Of a stretch of 64,000 bases of DNA, positions 34,401-49,400 are shown one piece after another; position 1 is the stretch's first letter; each line of letters starts with the position of its first letter. This stretch comes from Liolophura sinensis (taxonomy: Eukaryota; Mollusca; Polyplacophora; Chitonida; Chitonidae): NCBI RefSeq assembly GCF_032854445.1, contig NC_088301.1, positions 26,398,402 through 26,462,401 of the forward strand, given 5' to 3'. Made by a program: the position numbers and the translations under genes. The notes beneath the pieces were generated by a model that saw only the letters and a list, made by a program, of their open reading frames with translations, was not told where the DNA came from and made no database searches.

Positions 34401-37400
34401 AGATTACCTAATGTTTACCTGTCTCACAGCTTTAAGTGGTCCTCTCTAAATTCTGGGGCACTAAAACTTGACGAAATGTACCTTCTCACATTTTTCACGC
34501 CAATATATCAAACCGGTAAGGACCTTATCAAATTTATGCTAACTTCTAACCTTTATCCAGGAATTTCCTAAAAAATATATGGTGTATAGAACAGGCAAAC
34601 TTTCACAAAACTTACATACGCACATTTTCATTGATGAATGATGTCACCTGATGGAGCTAAAATAATGTATGGATACATTCACTAATATCAATAAAAAATT
34701 GAAGGTGAACAGCAAATTCAGGGAAATCCAGGTTGCAAGCTACATGTACTTGTACATGGAAAACTTTGATTTTTGCCACAATATGAATCTCCATGCAGAA
34801 TTTTTCATCTGAAACTGTTACTGCACATGACCACAATGACCAATAAGAATTAACGGAAATCACTAGAATATGCAAAACTTATTCATGGATCTGGCTGTTT
34901 TTTTCTTAACTTGAATTTCAAGGTTACACAAAATGAACTTGCATGCCAAATTTAATTTATTTATTTATTTATTTATTTGATTGGTGTTTTTACGCTGTAC
35001 TCAAGAATATTTCACTTAATACGACAGCAGCCAGCATTATGGTGGGAGGAAACCGGGCTGAGCCCAGGGGAAACCCATGACAATCCGCAGGTTGCTGGCT
35101 GACCTTCCCACGTACGCACTGAATTTAACGAACTCAGACAATAATATATAGAACAGATACAGACAGACATTTGGACGCACAGATCAAGTTACTGTCACTC
35201 AGTTTTTGCCACAGCCACTTTTTTTTTCCCCATTAGGGGTGAATACTTACAGACAGCACTGTTTTTCTGCCACCAGCTGACAGAGGGAAATCCAAAGGTC
35301 CAATGTCTAGAGGCTGGTTCTTGCTGATCATGCCAATGTACTGAGGACACTCGCCTGAAACACAAGTAACACTCATGAAAATAAATACTTATTTGTTTGT
35401 CTTTAACACCATAACGATATTTTAGAATTTTTCACTTATAAGACAATGGCAAGTTCTATGGGTGGAGGAAACTGGAGTGCCTGCAGTAATCCACTGACCA
35501 CTGACAAGTAACAGGCTAAGTCTTCAATGTTTGATAAATGATATATTGGTGGGCAGCAAATAATTTCAAGCAAACTTCAAGCAAGCCCACACAAGAGAGC
35601 TTCATCACCTATTTGTTTCCACTAAGGCCTGATAAATAACGGGAGCAGGGGTATCGATAGAATTTTCTCTTCCAACAATGGGACCAAACGCAAACTCTTG
35701 GGCAAGCATGTTATAAACCAATCAGGGGGCCTCCGTGGCTCATGCTGGCTTCCTCTCCAGCCATGCGTTGGAAGGTCAGTCAGCAACCTGCAGATGGTTG
35801 TGGGTTTCCCCCAGGCTCTGCTCGGTTTCCTCCTACCATAATGCTGGCTGCCATCGTATAAGTAAAATATTCTTGAGTACGGCGTAAAACACCAATCAAA
35901 TAAATAAATAAATATAAACCACTCGACCACAGCCCACATGAGTAGATACTGAATTTGCTTGTTACCTTGTAATAAGTTTGTGGTTAAGCCTCTTCTCCAA
36001 CGTAAATTCCCTCACCTTACAACTTTTGTATGTTCATTGCTTTGAGATCATTTTTGCTATGTATATCCTTCATATGCCTGTATGTACATGTGTGAAGACA
36101 GTGCTCCAGTTTACCGCGAAATGCCACTGTTATGACATGGTGCTGCCTCACTAAACCACCATGCCAAAAAACACACTACACACATAACCACACTATACTG
36201 ACACCTGATCTACTAATCTTTGGTGGTGTTTAATACTGCAAAATGAAGAAAGTAAAAGTATTTTCCAAAAAAAAAAAACGACAGACAGAAAACTTTCAGG
36301 CCTTGAGTGAGTGAAAGTTTTAACGTCGCTTTCAACAATATTTCAGTTTTATCGCAACAATTTCAGGCCTTGAGCCTTAAAATGTATTGAGTTAGGTAAA
36401 CAAATTTGAGACTTAGCAATATGTTTTATTCGTCAGATCACACATCACATTTATGGACTACATGTAGTTACACTTCTGATTATCTATGCAAGATTTCCTT
36501 TCTATACGTGTGGACAGATTTTATTTCCATATTGCCATTACAATTAAAATGTATCTCACAACTGATTCTATTTCTGACTGTATGTCTTGAGTGCTGGTTA
36601 CTATTACTTCTGATTACCTTATTTTATTTCTGTGGGAGGGGAAAAAAATAATAATATTTATATGATATTATGTAACACAATAAACAGTTATGCAAAAAAA
36701 AAATCAAATTCAACAATGATCTCCAAAATGAACAAATTGCACAACAGATTTGTAAAATATCATTCACACTGTACAATGTCCAAAGGATAGTTTGCAGACA
36801 GAATATTAAAAATAAACAATGTATAAATAAATGATAATTCACAGTGGTCATACATTTGAAGGCTTCTGAGAAAGCCCATATATTTCTTTTGACTTAGGCC
36901 CATACTATACTATGCTCCAGTCCATTCAAGTCACTTCAGAAAGGGTCTGCTCTAACTTTGCTGCAATTTAATCAATCTCGTGCACTGAAAGTATTAGAGT
37001 AAATAAATACATGGTGATATTTGTATTACATTTTTAAAAATTCTATTTTGAATACATGTACCCCACTTGTTGTACATGGCTAACCCACTTGTGGCCAGAA
37101 ACAAACTATAAAAACCTTGGACAACATAAGCCAGAAATAAATGTAAAAAAAAAATGGACCGTCCATAATTTGCAAAAATTTATCATTGTGGCTCCTTCCC
37201 AAAGTATTTTGGAATTCTACCAATATGATGTCAAAGTGGCCTTAGCTCATTCACATTGCCGTTTACGATGTCAGAAAAAGTGTTGTTTTTTAATGTGTTT
37301 TTTTAAACACGAATAACATGGCCACTATGATGTCAAAGCATCCTCAAAACAAAGAGACATTAATGATAAAAGTACATAATGAATAATTTTCACAAAATCG

Positions 37401-40400
37401 CACACATTAAAGGAGAGCCCATATGACAGCCACTTTTGCACAAATTAAAAGCGTTAGAGTAGACCTATTAAATGTCAAGTGGCTACATTTCACTGTCAGA
37501 ACTGATTACCACACTGTAGACACTGCTTTTATTTAAGTAAGTTTGCCATTGGTGATTCTTTCTGTGTTCTCTAATTACATGTGTGCATGCCAGGTAGCAG
37601 AAATGGACAAGCTCAAATGGGTTCATGGACTGGTCAAGCTTTTCGTCTGGAACAATCACGACATCGTTTCTGAATTAGTCCCCATTATTGTGATCGTATG
37701 CATCCCACCGAGGCTGTTATTGTAACATCCCTCTCCAACCACCAAACAGCAACCCGTCACCAGTAAAATCATCCACTGCTTTTGTGGTCAGTCTTTAAAG
37801 TCACCTGGCTTCTGCGTCAATGAAACCAATTGTATGACAGCTGAGGAGAGGTGAAAGGTCAGGCTGAGAACCTGGGGACAACTTGACATTATACTTGACC
37901 AGGTAATCTGGCTTGTGCTGTATGAGTGCACCGCACCTTATTACAGTTACATCATCTGCTGCAGGTAAGCCTTACCTGACCAGTAAATTGATGCTGCACA
38001 GGTAAGCCATACCTGACCAGTAAATTGATGCTGCACAGGTAAACCATACCTGACCAGTAAATTGATGCTGCACAGGTAAGCCATACATGACCAGTAAATT
38101 GATGCTGCACAGGTAAGCCTTACCTGACCAGTAAATTGATGCTGCACAGGTAAGCCATACCTGACCAGTAAATTGATGCTGCACAGGTAAGCCATACCTG
38201 ACCAGTAAATTGATGCTGCACAGGTAAGCCTTACCTGACCAGTAAATTGATGCTGCACAGGTAAGCCTTACCTGACCAGTAAATTGATGCTGCACAGGTA
38301 AGCCATACCTGACCAGTAAATTGATGCTGCACAGGTAAGCCATACATGACCAGTAAATTGATGCTGCACAGGCAAGCCATACCTGACCAGTAAATTGATG
38401 CTGCACAGGTAAGCCTTACCTGACCAGTAAATTGATGCTGCACAGGTAAGCCATACCTGGCCAGTAAATTGATGCTGCACAGGTAAGCCATACATGACCA
38501 GTAAATTGATGCTGCACAGGTAAGCCATACCTGACCAGTAAATTGATGCTGCACAGGTAAGCCATACTTGACCAGTAAACTGATGGTGCACAGGTAAACA
38601 GATACACCCACCCTCAAATAGGTGCAAATCAAGATGCCTTCTCACATAAAACTGTCATGCAAGAATTTATCGTTGTTCACTGGAAACGCAGAGGATTAGT
38701 TGACTGACAGGGAAGGTCTATCAGCAGCCTCCACATCATGCTCATGAGTTTTCTCCTACCATAATGCTGGCCATCGTTGTATAAGTGAATTATTCTTGTG
38801 TACGGCGTAAAACACCAATCACATAAATAAGTAAAAATAAATTAGATGAATAAATTCAATATGATGTCATATTTCAGGTATTTTGTTTTTTTTGTCTTTT
38901 TCAATGCCTTGTTAGAAAAGTAATATACCCTAATTAGTTGTTTCTTCCCTTCATCATAAAGAAAACATTATGCTAATGTTAACAGCTAATGCTGGAAGAC
39001 AGCAAGAAAACTGTCCGGACAGTTTCCACAGCATGCAACTGCCATACAGATGTATCAGCTAAAATCAAAATCATAAATTTCCAATAAAAAACAAACTCAT
39101 TCTTTGACACTGTATGCCAAAAAAATATTTTAAAAAACATTGTTTTAAACTCCCCCCAAAAATAATGGAACCTTTACTGATGGCAACTTGGAAAGAACAG
39201 ATCAAAAATAGAAATTGGTGAGAAAAATCAATTACAATAGGTTTCTGGCCATGGAACTCTTCTCCATGCAAATGCTACTACGGATTTAATAATGACCTCA
39301 TGGCATTCGCTAAATGTCTTTTAGACTTTCACCAATTTTCCTCAAAATCACATTAGTGCGCTCAAAGAAGATGTGGTTTGATCAAGTCTTTTTGTTTGCT
39401 GGGAAGATAACTCACCAGTCTGAGGGTCAGCATCGATGATTTGAATCCTAGCTCGTTCCTTTTCGCCGATAATCGTGTTCACTGGCTGGTCTAGCATCAG
39501 CTTGAGGCGTTCGTTATTTTCCTCCAAATGATCCTCTTTGAAAGTCAAACTCCAGGTTGCCGTGGAAACACCTAAAATGACAAATTAAATTAAGCAATTT
39601 GAGAAAAATCAGATCTGACTGTATGTACTGGTTAAAGCCTCTGGAAATTGCAGAGGTGATGATAAGCTCCCTAAAGCTAGGATGGGTTGCTCCGGGAAAA
39701 TTTGCATGGCATTCCGCTTTGATACTGGAGACTTCACACTGCAACTTCTGTGCGAACATTAGGCCCCAGGATGTATGGAGTGTCTTTGTGCTACTTATTT
39801 TAAAATGTTTATAGCTCTTAAAATATTTTCAAAGTTTTAGATTTAAAATTTGAAAGACAAAAAGAAAAAAGCTACCGACAAATCAGACACATCACTGAAA
39901 AGTTATTTAAACAACAGAGATAAATGCATTGTAAAATATATATTCTAAGATGAATCACAGGGATTCATCTAATTACATTTTTTTTTTTTTTTTGATTAAT
40001 GCTAAAAATTCTTGTGAGGTGCCTTATCTAATGTAACATAATTGTGACAACATTTCTAACTCTATGAGTTCCAAACTTTAAATATACTTCATCACATTCA
40101 AAACAACTTTAAAAACACTAGTAAAGATACGTTTAGATACTATTTTCAACCATGATTTTGCTGATAACGTACTAGTAAAGGTACATTTAGATACTATTTT
40201 CAACCATGATTTTGCTGATAACATCACATTTTTCTTTGCTCTTTTATATAATTGGTTAGCTTTTTTTTTTTTTTTGACATGTAACAGTGTGTACATCAGT
40301 GACACTAAGAGATTTACTTGTACTGTATCAGCACACAGTCCCAAATCGTTTATTTGTCTTCATGTATCATTAAGACACTTTTTAGGGCACATAAATGTAC

Positions 40401-43400
40401 TGAAATAGTTTGTAAGATTAACACAGTACATTAAACAACCCCAAACTGTTTATTCCTTCATGCATATAGCCAGCCATTAAAATTACCACATAAACATCAA
40501 CTTTATAATCATTAAGATGCTGGAGGGTCATTTCCTGACTGCACCTTTGAGGGGTGTTTATTTGTGGAGAGTTATGCTCCAAATCTAATAACCATGGCTG
40601 AGTTACTTGATTAAGGGGTAGAAGCTCATTTAGACCATTCCTGTTGAGATGTTTGTTTACCCACATACAAACTCCTTCCCTCAGATGATTCAAGGTTCAC
40701 CGAAAACCATTCAGGGACTTCATTTCACTTTCTATGCTGATAGTCCTTTGATGACAAAACCAGAGTCAAATTGCCAATTAATGGCATAACCATGAAGAAA
40801 GGCCATCAAGGAAATCAGTTCACAGTTACCATGACATTGGGCTAGTGGTAATATATACAGGTTTATAGCTGACAATTAATGTTGAAACTATCCCCCAAAG
40901 CTGTATGTCCCAGCTAAACCAACAAACACTGGTCCAATCAAGGAAACCCCCAGGGGCAGATTAATGCCTTTGACAGTGGATTTATTCACAAAGAGGGACA
41001 CTCATGCAGTTTAAAAGAGACATGCCAGACGGAAAATCAATCTACACATGTAGTTTCAGAAGTTCCAGATATCTGGGCATCTTATTCAAAATTCTGCATC
41101 TCTTGTTAAATCCAGATTTAAATAACATCTCATTGAACAATTCCATTCAGACACACTATGGTTGCTTATGTAGGTTAATGGCAAATATGAAAAAAAAGGT
41201 AAATAAAATTCACAGAATAAATGTTCATAAAGTTTGCAATGTCTTTTATGATTCCTGTTTGTGTCCATTTGTCCTATTACCATGTATGCTTATATATGTC
41301 ACACTGTAATATCATTACCATTATTCCATGTATATACTCTATTATATATGTCACACCATAATATCATTCCCATTATTCCATGTATATACTCTATCATATA
41401 TGTCACACTGTAATATCATTACCATTATTCCATGTATATACTCTATTATATATGTCACACTGTAATATCATTACCATTATTCCATGTATATACTCTATTA
41501 TATCACACTCTACATTCCATGGGATAGGACAAGCTCTTGTATGTAGTTAAGGTTTATGGTGAATAAATACGAAATGAAATGGAATTCATTCAAGAGACAC
41601 GAAAATGACAAAAATTCCAAAACACTACACATGGTAGAATAATATGAATACTGCTCTTAAAATATAAGACTATAATGATTTTATACTTGCATATATTAGG
41701 CCCAGAGGAGCTCACAGATCACTTCATGAGGGTGCATTTTTAAAGCGGTTATACCATTTGCAAATAAAATCTAATTTTCTCCGTTACCCCAGAATTGCCT
41801 TTCAGTAAATATCAGACCTGTACCTGTATTATTTATAGTGCTACGATGATTCAAAAGTTTGAAGAGGTGATGCCTTTCTAAATTTTTTTTAGGAACTATT
41901 ATACCTGTTTTTGATCGGAAATGCATGCACAGATGAGGCTGGTATTTTGTGAAAGGTAATTATTTGGGCTATTCCAAAATAGTACGAAAAATTCAACTGG
42001 TTTTGCAATGATTGATTTTTTTCCCCAAAAAATCTCTGGTATAACTGTCTTTAAGACCATATTACTGACACCCAGCCTTTTATTCAACCAGGTTGCAGAC
42101 TCAAATGTAGCTACCATTTAGCTGTGGTTGTATAAGGAAGTTGAACACCAATCCCTATACCAATTAATACTACTACAGACAAGTGCTCTTCTTCCATCAC
42201 TAACTGCAGAGTTATCCTTGGATCATTACCCGTAATCAGCAACACTATAATTCTTCAACCCTGTTTGCAAGGTGTTCATTCAGACATATTCTGAAGGCAT
42301 CATTCTGTGAAGCCCTGAAATTGGCCAATCCAACCAATGTCTCCAAAATCAAATTATGCACTTGTGTAAAATTGCACTGGAAGTTGCTCTTTCTTATGTG
42401 AAAAGGTTGAGGAATTTGGTTAACAATATTACAGTCAACAGTCTCACGCCTGAAAGCAAGACATTTGTGACAAACTGTAAAGCTACTTTATGACAATATC
42501 TTCTTCATACTGAGTCCATTAGACAATTTGCAAGTACACACTCCAAGAGAATCTCTACTAAAATATTTAACATTTAAATAGCGGAGCTAAGCTACAATTA
42601 CAAGTTGGACATATCTGACTATGAAATTCTAGTCCAATTTGAAAGTGCCTGCAGAAGTGGTTCTGTAGTCATAGTGTAGTCACATCTTGTACATTACAGG
42701 CATTATGTTCAACATTTCTCCAAAAACTTTGTAAGGCTCATGATGATGATCCATTCGCTGAAAAACAAAAAATTAGCCTAGGGTAATTCATAAACACATT
42801 AAGCTGCCACTAGCTATCATATTGTGAGTTCATCACAGTCAATTTTTTATGCACTGACTGCGCAGTACCAAACTAAGCATTCCAAACTTCAAGCCTACAA
42901 CTATCAGACCCCCTGAATATCCTTCGTACACTGAGTTACTGCTGTGGTTTATGGAACATACTTTCAGTGTTCCAGAGGTGCACCACAGGCTGACTAGTGG
43001 CTAGCCCACTCTTGAGTCACCTGAACGCAACATTTAACCCTACCTGTACCATGCCTTCACAAGTGGGAAGGGGTCTTCCTGACTTCATCTACCAGAGTAC
43101 ACAACTCTACTCTCACCTCTTTATAACCTCATACATCACTCACAAATCATTGTGTTGTTATAACACATGTTTTATCACTTTCCCACAATCCATACACATG
43201 TTCTTTTCAGTGAGCGATGCCGTCCAATTTGTTTTCCTATTTTTTCTTTTGTTGAACAGATGTGTGTAGTGCTATTTTGTATTGTTATGTTTGGAGGCAA
43301 AAAGACATCTGTATTACCCTTCACAGTCAACGTTTTTTTCTGATGACATAGTACAGCATATAAATAACATCAAAGGTTATTTAGTATACATTTGGCATAC

Positions 43401-46400
43401 GTTTGGGATCTATATAAAGGAACATTTCTTTGTTTGCTTCACACTTAATTTCAACTGTTTTCAGTCAAATGCAATGGTGTCTTATCCTTGTAACACAATG
43501 TTCCCGATGCCTTCATGTTTATACTACACAATGTCTACTGTCACTTCATTTTTCCAAAAATCCTAGAAAATCGTTTTGATATACCAGGGCCTGGTTGTTG
43601 AAAACTTGTTTAAGACTTAACAACAGATTTAACTTTAAGCCAAGTCTTCAATTTTGTATATAGTCTAAACAAAATTGTGTACCAGCGTGAGCAAGGTATT
43701 ATACCTGTATACGAACTATACCAGCTGCTGTTATACAGGTACGATGGCTGCTGAATTTGGCTAAAATCTGAAATATAAAATATGACTTAATACCAGTATT
43801 AGCTAATACAGTTTCGACCAACTTGGCCCTGGCCCTATTTTCCAATGAAATATAATTTTCTATAGTATCTGCATTTGATATTTTTATTATCTTTGTAATT
43901 TACTTAGTTAAGGTCAAATATTGTACACCAGTCCATAAAAGCCATTTAGTCCATGTGTGCATTCTATTTGAAATGATTGTTTTCATTCTTGAGAATGGTT
44001 ATATTTATTTTATCTTTTACCTTAAAGAATGTTGGTTTTCCACAACAGAGTTACTCATGCCTTTGAAAACACAACACCTTAGTTTGTTCTCAAACATATG
44101 TGCATACATACTTAGAAGTGCCATTTCCTCAAGAAATTATCTCCAAAAATCTGCTAGCATTCATAAACTACACTAATTCTGCTGTTTTACAGGATATTGA
44201 GCTGAGCTGTCAGTTCTGATAGATGCTTGTAGAAATTGTCTGGAATCCGTGTTGAAGCCTCCTGCCTATGTGTATGCCTGTGTCTGTTAGTGTACAGAAC
44301 CCCAGCATGTTCCTCACTGTTGCTACTTTGTTAAACCTGCAGGGAAGGCGCTGAGAGACATCACCTCACAGTTTGCCAGGGGACAAGTTACACATTCCTT
44401 CCACAGGAGCCCAGGGAACACTAAATTACCAGTGTTTATAGGGCTGCTTAACCACTTAACATTATTTCCTCACCACTGCTGGGTGTACACCACTGTAGGC
44501 CTCAATCAGCACTCTCTTCCAAATCTTCTATAAGCAAACCTGACTAAACAAGGGCTAGTGCATGAGGCAAACTGAGAAACTAAGTCAGTTCAGTCTCCTT
44601 AGCTTTGGCAAACTAGAAAACAGGGATCTATCCAATTAAACAGTAGTTCTCCTAACTCTAGTAAATCTAGTATAAAAACTACACTGTTATAGCTTCTCTT
44701 AACCCTGGTTAGCTAAGTGGAAGAGCAAAGACAATGTGCCCTGCTGAAGTTCGCTTAACCTCAGCAAACTCAGTATATAAAAACCTATAAAAAGAATCTA
44801 AAAAGTATATAAAAAGAATCTATCCTATTTACAATAGTTCTCTCAACCCTGGAAAACTTGGTACAAATATAATGTATTCACTTATACAGTAGTTCTCTCA
44901 ACCCTGGAAAACTTGGTACAAATATACTGTATTCACTTATACGGTAGTTCTCTCAACCCTGGAAAACTTGGTACAAATATAATGTATTCACTTATACAGT
45001 AGTTCTCTCAACCCTGGAAAACTTGGTATAAAAATAATGCATTCACTCATACAGTAGTTCTCTCAACCCTGGAAAAAATTTGGTACACTCATAAAAATAA
45101 CCTATTGAATTTAACAGTATGAATATAAGTCTGTCGTCTGAGTGATGCTAGACTGTATTCTGTGGTCATAACATAATACTGTGTCGTATTCAACATCATA
45201 TCACCTCAATAGCCTAGATTATGAAGATAATGAAAAATAATGAAGATAATGAAAGATAATGAAACGTGTGCTATGTTCAACATAGTAATCTGTGGCCGTA
45301 ACAGAATCCATTCTAGCGTCACTCAGGCAACAGACTTTCTGTTAAATTCAATACATTACTTTTTTGGAGAGCACAAAACCATGTTACTGAAAAAAAGATA
45401 ACTTATCCCATTGCAGTTCCCATAAACCCGGAAAAATTATCCAAATCAAGAGATTTTTGAAACAAAATAATTGACACTGATGCTGATGAATTTTAAAATT
45501 CACTAAAACTATTCCATTATCATTTTACCATTATTACCCTGGCAAAGTTCCACTTAATCTTGACAAACTCAGCACAAAAGCCCCTGGGGAATCTTGCCCA
45601 TTCCAATGCAAGTAACAATGGCAAACTATTAAACTGTACACAGCTCTCAGTTCCTCCTAGAAAAGATGGTATAAACACATTACCAACTTAACCCTTCCTA
45701 ACACATAACTTCCTAGAATGTGGAAAGCTTTTTACAATGTCAAATGTTAACCTACTGCTTTAGAGAACATTCTACATTTTTCATGGAATATCCATTTCAT
45801 GGCACTTCCAAAGTCTAGATAAACATAATCCCATAACTGGATGCTTGAAGCACTGCATACCTACTTCATACAGCACTTTTTGACTTCCCTGTCCAGCCAC
45901 ACCATTTCCCTCCTGCTCTCCCAATCCCCAACAACACACCCCTTTATCCCAGGGGAAATAGATGAGGTCTCCTTTGGGGGTCCTGACAGTTTACAATAAA
46001 ATCTTACTACTATACTTCAACTTGCTGACAAGTGAGAGCTTCTTGCTAAGTAGAACACATGTTTAAAGACAAGATATATTTGTGTGCATGCCTGACATAT
46101 TTACACAAACAATAGCCTCCAGTGGTTTGGACCACAGAAGCCAGAAATGGTTGGCTTCATGCCACAGAAGCCAGAAATGGTTGGCTTCATGCTACAGTTA
46201 GTCTTGTAGACGCTCATAATACATGTATATGGTGCACCCACCGTTAAAAAGATTGATTGTGGCATGCTTTAAGTGATGTAGCGGTATTTGATATAGCGGT
46301 ATTTGATGACTGGTATGTGATGTAGAGGTATGAGATGTAGTGGTATTTGATGTACCAATTTGTGATGTACCGGTATGTGATGTACCAGTATGTGATGTAG

Positions 46401-49400
46401 CGGTATTTGATGTACCGGTATATGATATACTAGTATGATATATACTGGTATTTAATGTACTGGTTTGGGATGTACTGGTATTTGATGTAACGGTATTTTA
46501 TGTAACAGTATGTGATGTACTGGTATGTTATGTACCGGTATATAATGTACCGGTATTTGATGTATCGTTTGTGATGTACCGGTTTGTGATGTACCGGTAT
46601 TTGATGTATCGGTCTGTGATGTACCGGTATTTGATGTACCAGTTTGTAATGTACCGGTATTTGATGTACTGGTGTATGATGTATTGGTCTGTGATGTACC
46701 GGTATTTGATGTACCGGTTTGTGATGTACCGGTATTTGATGTACCGGTTTGTGATGTACCGGTATTTGATGTACCGGTTTGTAATGTACCGGTATTTGAT
46801 GTACTGGTGTATGATGTATTGGTCTGTGATGTACCGGTATTTGATGTACCGGTTTGTGATGTACCGGTATTTGATGTATCGGTCTGTGATGTACCGGTAT
46901 TTGATGTACCAGTTTGTAATGTACCGGTATTTGATGTACTGGTGTATGATGTATTGGTCTGTGATGTACCGGTATTTGATGTACCGGTTTGTGATGTACC
47001 GGTATTTGATGTACCGGTTTGTGATGTACCGGTATTTGATGTACCGGTTTGTAATGTACCGGTATTTGATGTACTGGTGTATGATGTATTGGTCTGTGAT
47101 GTACCGGTATTTGATGTACCGGTTTGTGATGTACCGGTATTTGATGTACTGGTTTGTGATGTACCGGTATTTGATGTACTGGCATGTGATGTAAGAGTAT
47201 GTGATGTAGCGGTTTATGATAATATTCAGAATTAATTACTGACTGCCATGCCTGAACCAGAAACATGTTCTTTCAGTGGTCAGGTGAGCATAGTACGCGA
47301 GTTGTGTTAACCTCTAAAATGAAGAAGGCTTGACCAGTGACCAGTACTGAAGGAAGTTAGCTATGTGCTACCTGATACATTAGTCATGAAACTGGCAATA
47401 TCTACAATATAGGTAGTTCACTTTATAATTTGGCGTTTAGTGACTGAAATGGAGTAGGCCAAGTATTGGTTGATCAGGTGTCAGTACACTTTGACTGGGT
47501 GGGGTGTCTTGTCTGGTGTCAGAATATTTCAACTCGGTAGGGTGTCATGTCTGGTATCAGAATACTTCTATTGGGTGGGGTGTCATGTCTGATGTCAATA
47601 TACTTTGACTTGTGTAGGGTATTATGTCTGGTGTCAGTATAATTTCACTGGGCAGCGTGTCATGTCTGGTGTCAGTATATTTGACTGGGTGGGGTTGTCA
47701 TGTCTGGTGTCAGCATACTATGACTGGACAGGGTGTCGTATCTGGTGTCAGTATACTTTAACTGGATGGGGTTGTCGTATCTGATGTCAGTATACTTTAA
47801 CTGGGCAGGGTTGTCATATCTAGTATGTTCCACAGGGCTCTCCACACAGGTAGCGAATATATCACCCATCAATTGTATTTTCACTGAAATAATGATGATA
47901 GCCATGCCATACACCCAAGCTAAGAAATGAATAAAAAGTTAAAACAATTAAATATCATTCACAGTTATAATTTTACCTGGACTAAACTGTACTTGTCTAG
48001 CAGAGCTACTGGTGAAGTCCTCGCCGGCCTTAGCAGAGAGATCGCGAACCCTGATGCCCACAAAAGCTGATTCCTCCAAGGACCCAGTTCTGGTGAGGGT
48101 GAGGGAGAGAGAGCCCATATTCTCACACACCACAAAGTCTGTCCTGGCAAACTCCACGCGAGACCACTTCAGCACAAACCTGAAAAACAATGGCAAGAAG
48201 AATGTCAAATTTACCTTTTGCAAAAGTAATTTAAAAGATAAAAATAGTGTTAAGTTTGATAGACACTGATAAGCTATTGCATATTACACACCATGAAGTT
48301 GTAAAACATTTATTTGCAGAACAAGTCATAACTTTTATTGAAAATTACAATACAACCAAGCCTGAGTGGCCCAAAAAAAAAAACATTTTCTTCATGAAGA
48401 ATTCGGTAAAAAATATGGGGACACACTTGTTGCACTGTTGCACAATGATGTGTTTTATGTGCCAGGCCTTCACTGCCTTTTGAAGAGAATTATTCCACAT
48501 GCACTATACATATGCTTCAACACAGCTGCCCTCTTTTCTCCCCAGAGACAGGGCTTAACTCTTACAAATTTATCATTTATTAAAACTGGTAAATCCCAAG
48601 ATGGGTTTTTTCTCTAGTATAGATCAGCTCTTAACTACTTCTGACGAGAAACTACTGTTCAAGTATCAAAATTATTTCAGACTTCTTCTTGCATATATCA
48701 CAGGACGGTTTCACGAAGCTCACTTAGCTAAGTTTTGCCCTTAGCTGCCATGCCAACGTATGTTGTGGAGATTTAAAATGCACTTAACAAAGGGCCACTT
48801 AACACTAAATATGTTTCATGAAAAAGGCCCCAAGCCTACTGAGTGCAAAGCAAGTTGCAAAAATAACTTTCTGATTGCACCAATTTTCTGTATACACAAA
48901 AGGTATTTAGAGTATTACTTTGTATTCCGTTTACACAACAAATGTTGCATGCATCAATGGGCATACTCACTTCTTCCTGTCCAATAGATTTCCTCTGATG
49001 TCCTCCACACGGAAAGCAAAGCTATCATTGGTGGCACCATCATTGTCCTCGACGACGTACCAGAGCGCCACTTCATCCAGATCTCTCTGCGTAAACCTGC
49101 GCCTCACAAAGCGCTTGGAGACAACATTCTCCAGATGCCCATGCTGCGGCCTCTCCATAAGGATGTACATCAGCTGAGATGGATCAGTATCTGAATCCTC
49201 TGCACGGAGATTCTTGTTGCTAAGGATAAACCCGTAGCGCCCTCTACCCAGGTACTCCAGAGTATCAGGAGACTTGTTGACTACCAGTTTCGGAGCATCA
49301 TTTTGTAAAGGTGTGACTACAATGCTGAAGGCCACAGGCTGGGACTGGAGGGTTTCATTGATAAGAAAGCCTTCATGTCTGCCATCAGTGACCATGAACA

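Noticed and set aside
37964-38600. CRISPR-like array of 37-bp units
   Set aside because: Units are contiguous with no spacers, in an animal intron; it is a minisatellite.
37947-38645. Several overlapping open frames with a repeated peptide (YWSGMAYLCSINLL-like)
   Set aside because: Same 37-bp unit read in three frames; a repeat artefact, not a protein family.
46430-47266. 278-codon open frame on the minus strand with a PVHQI-type repeat
   Set aside because: It exists because the 15-bp tandem unit contains no stop in several frames on both strands. It lies in an intron with no separate start context or splice signals.
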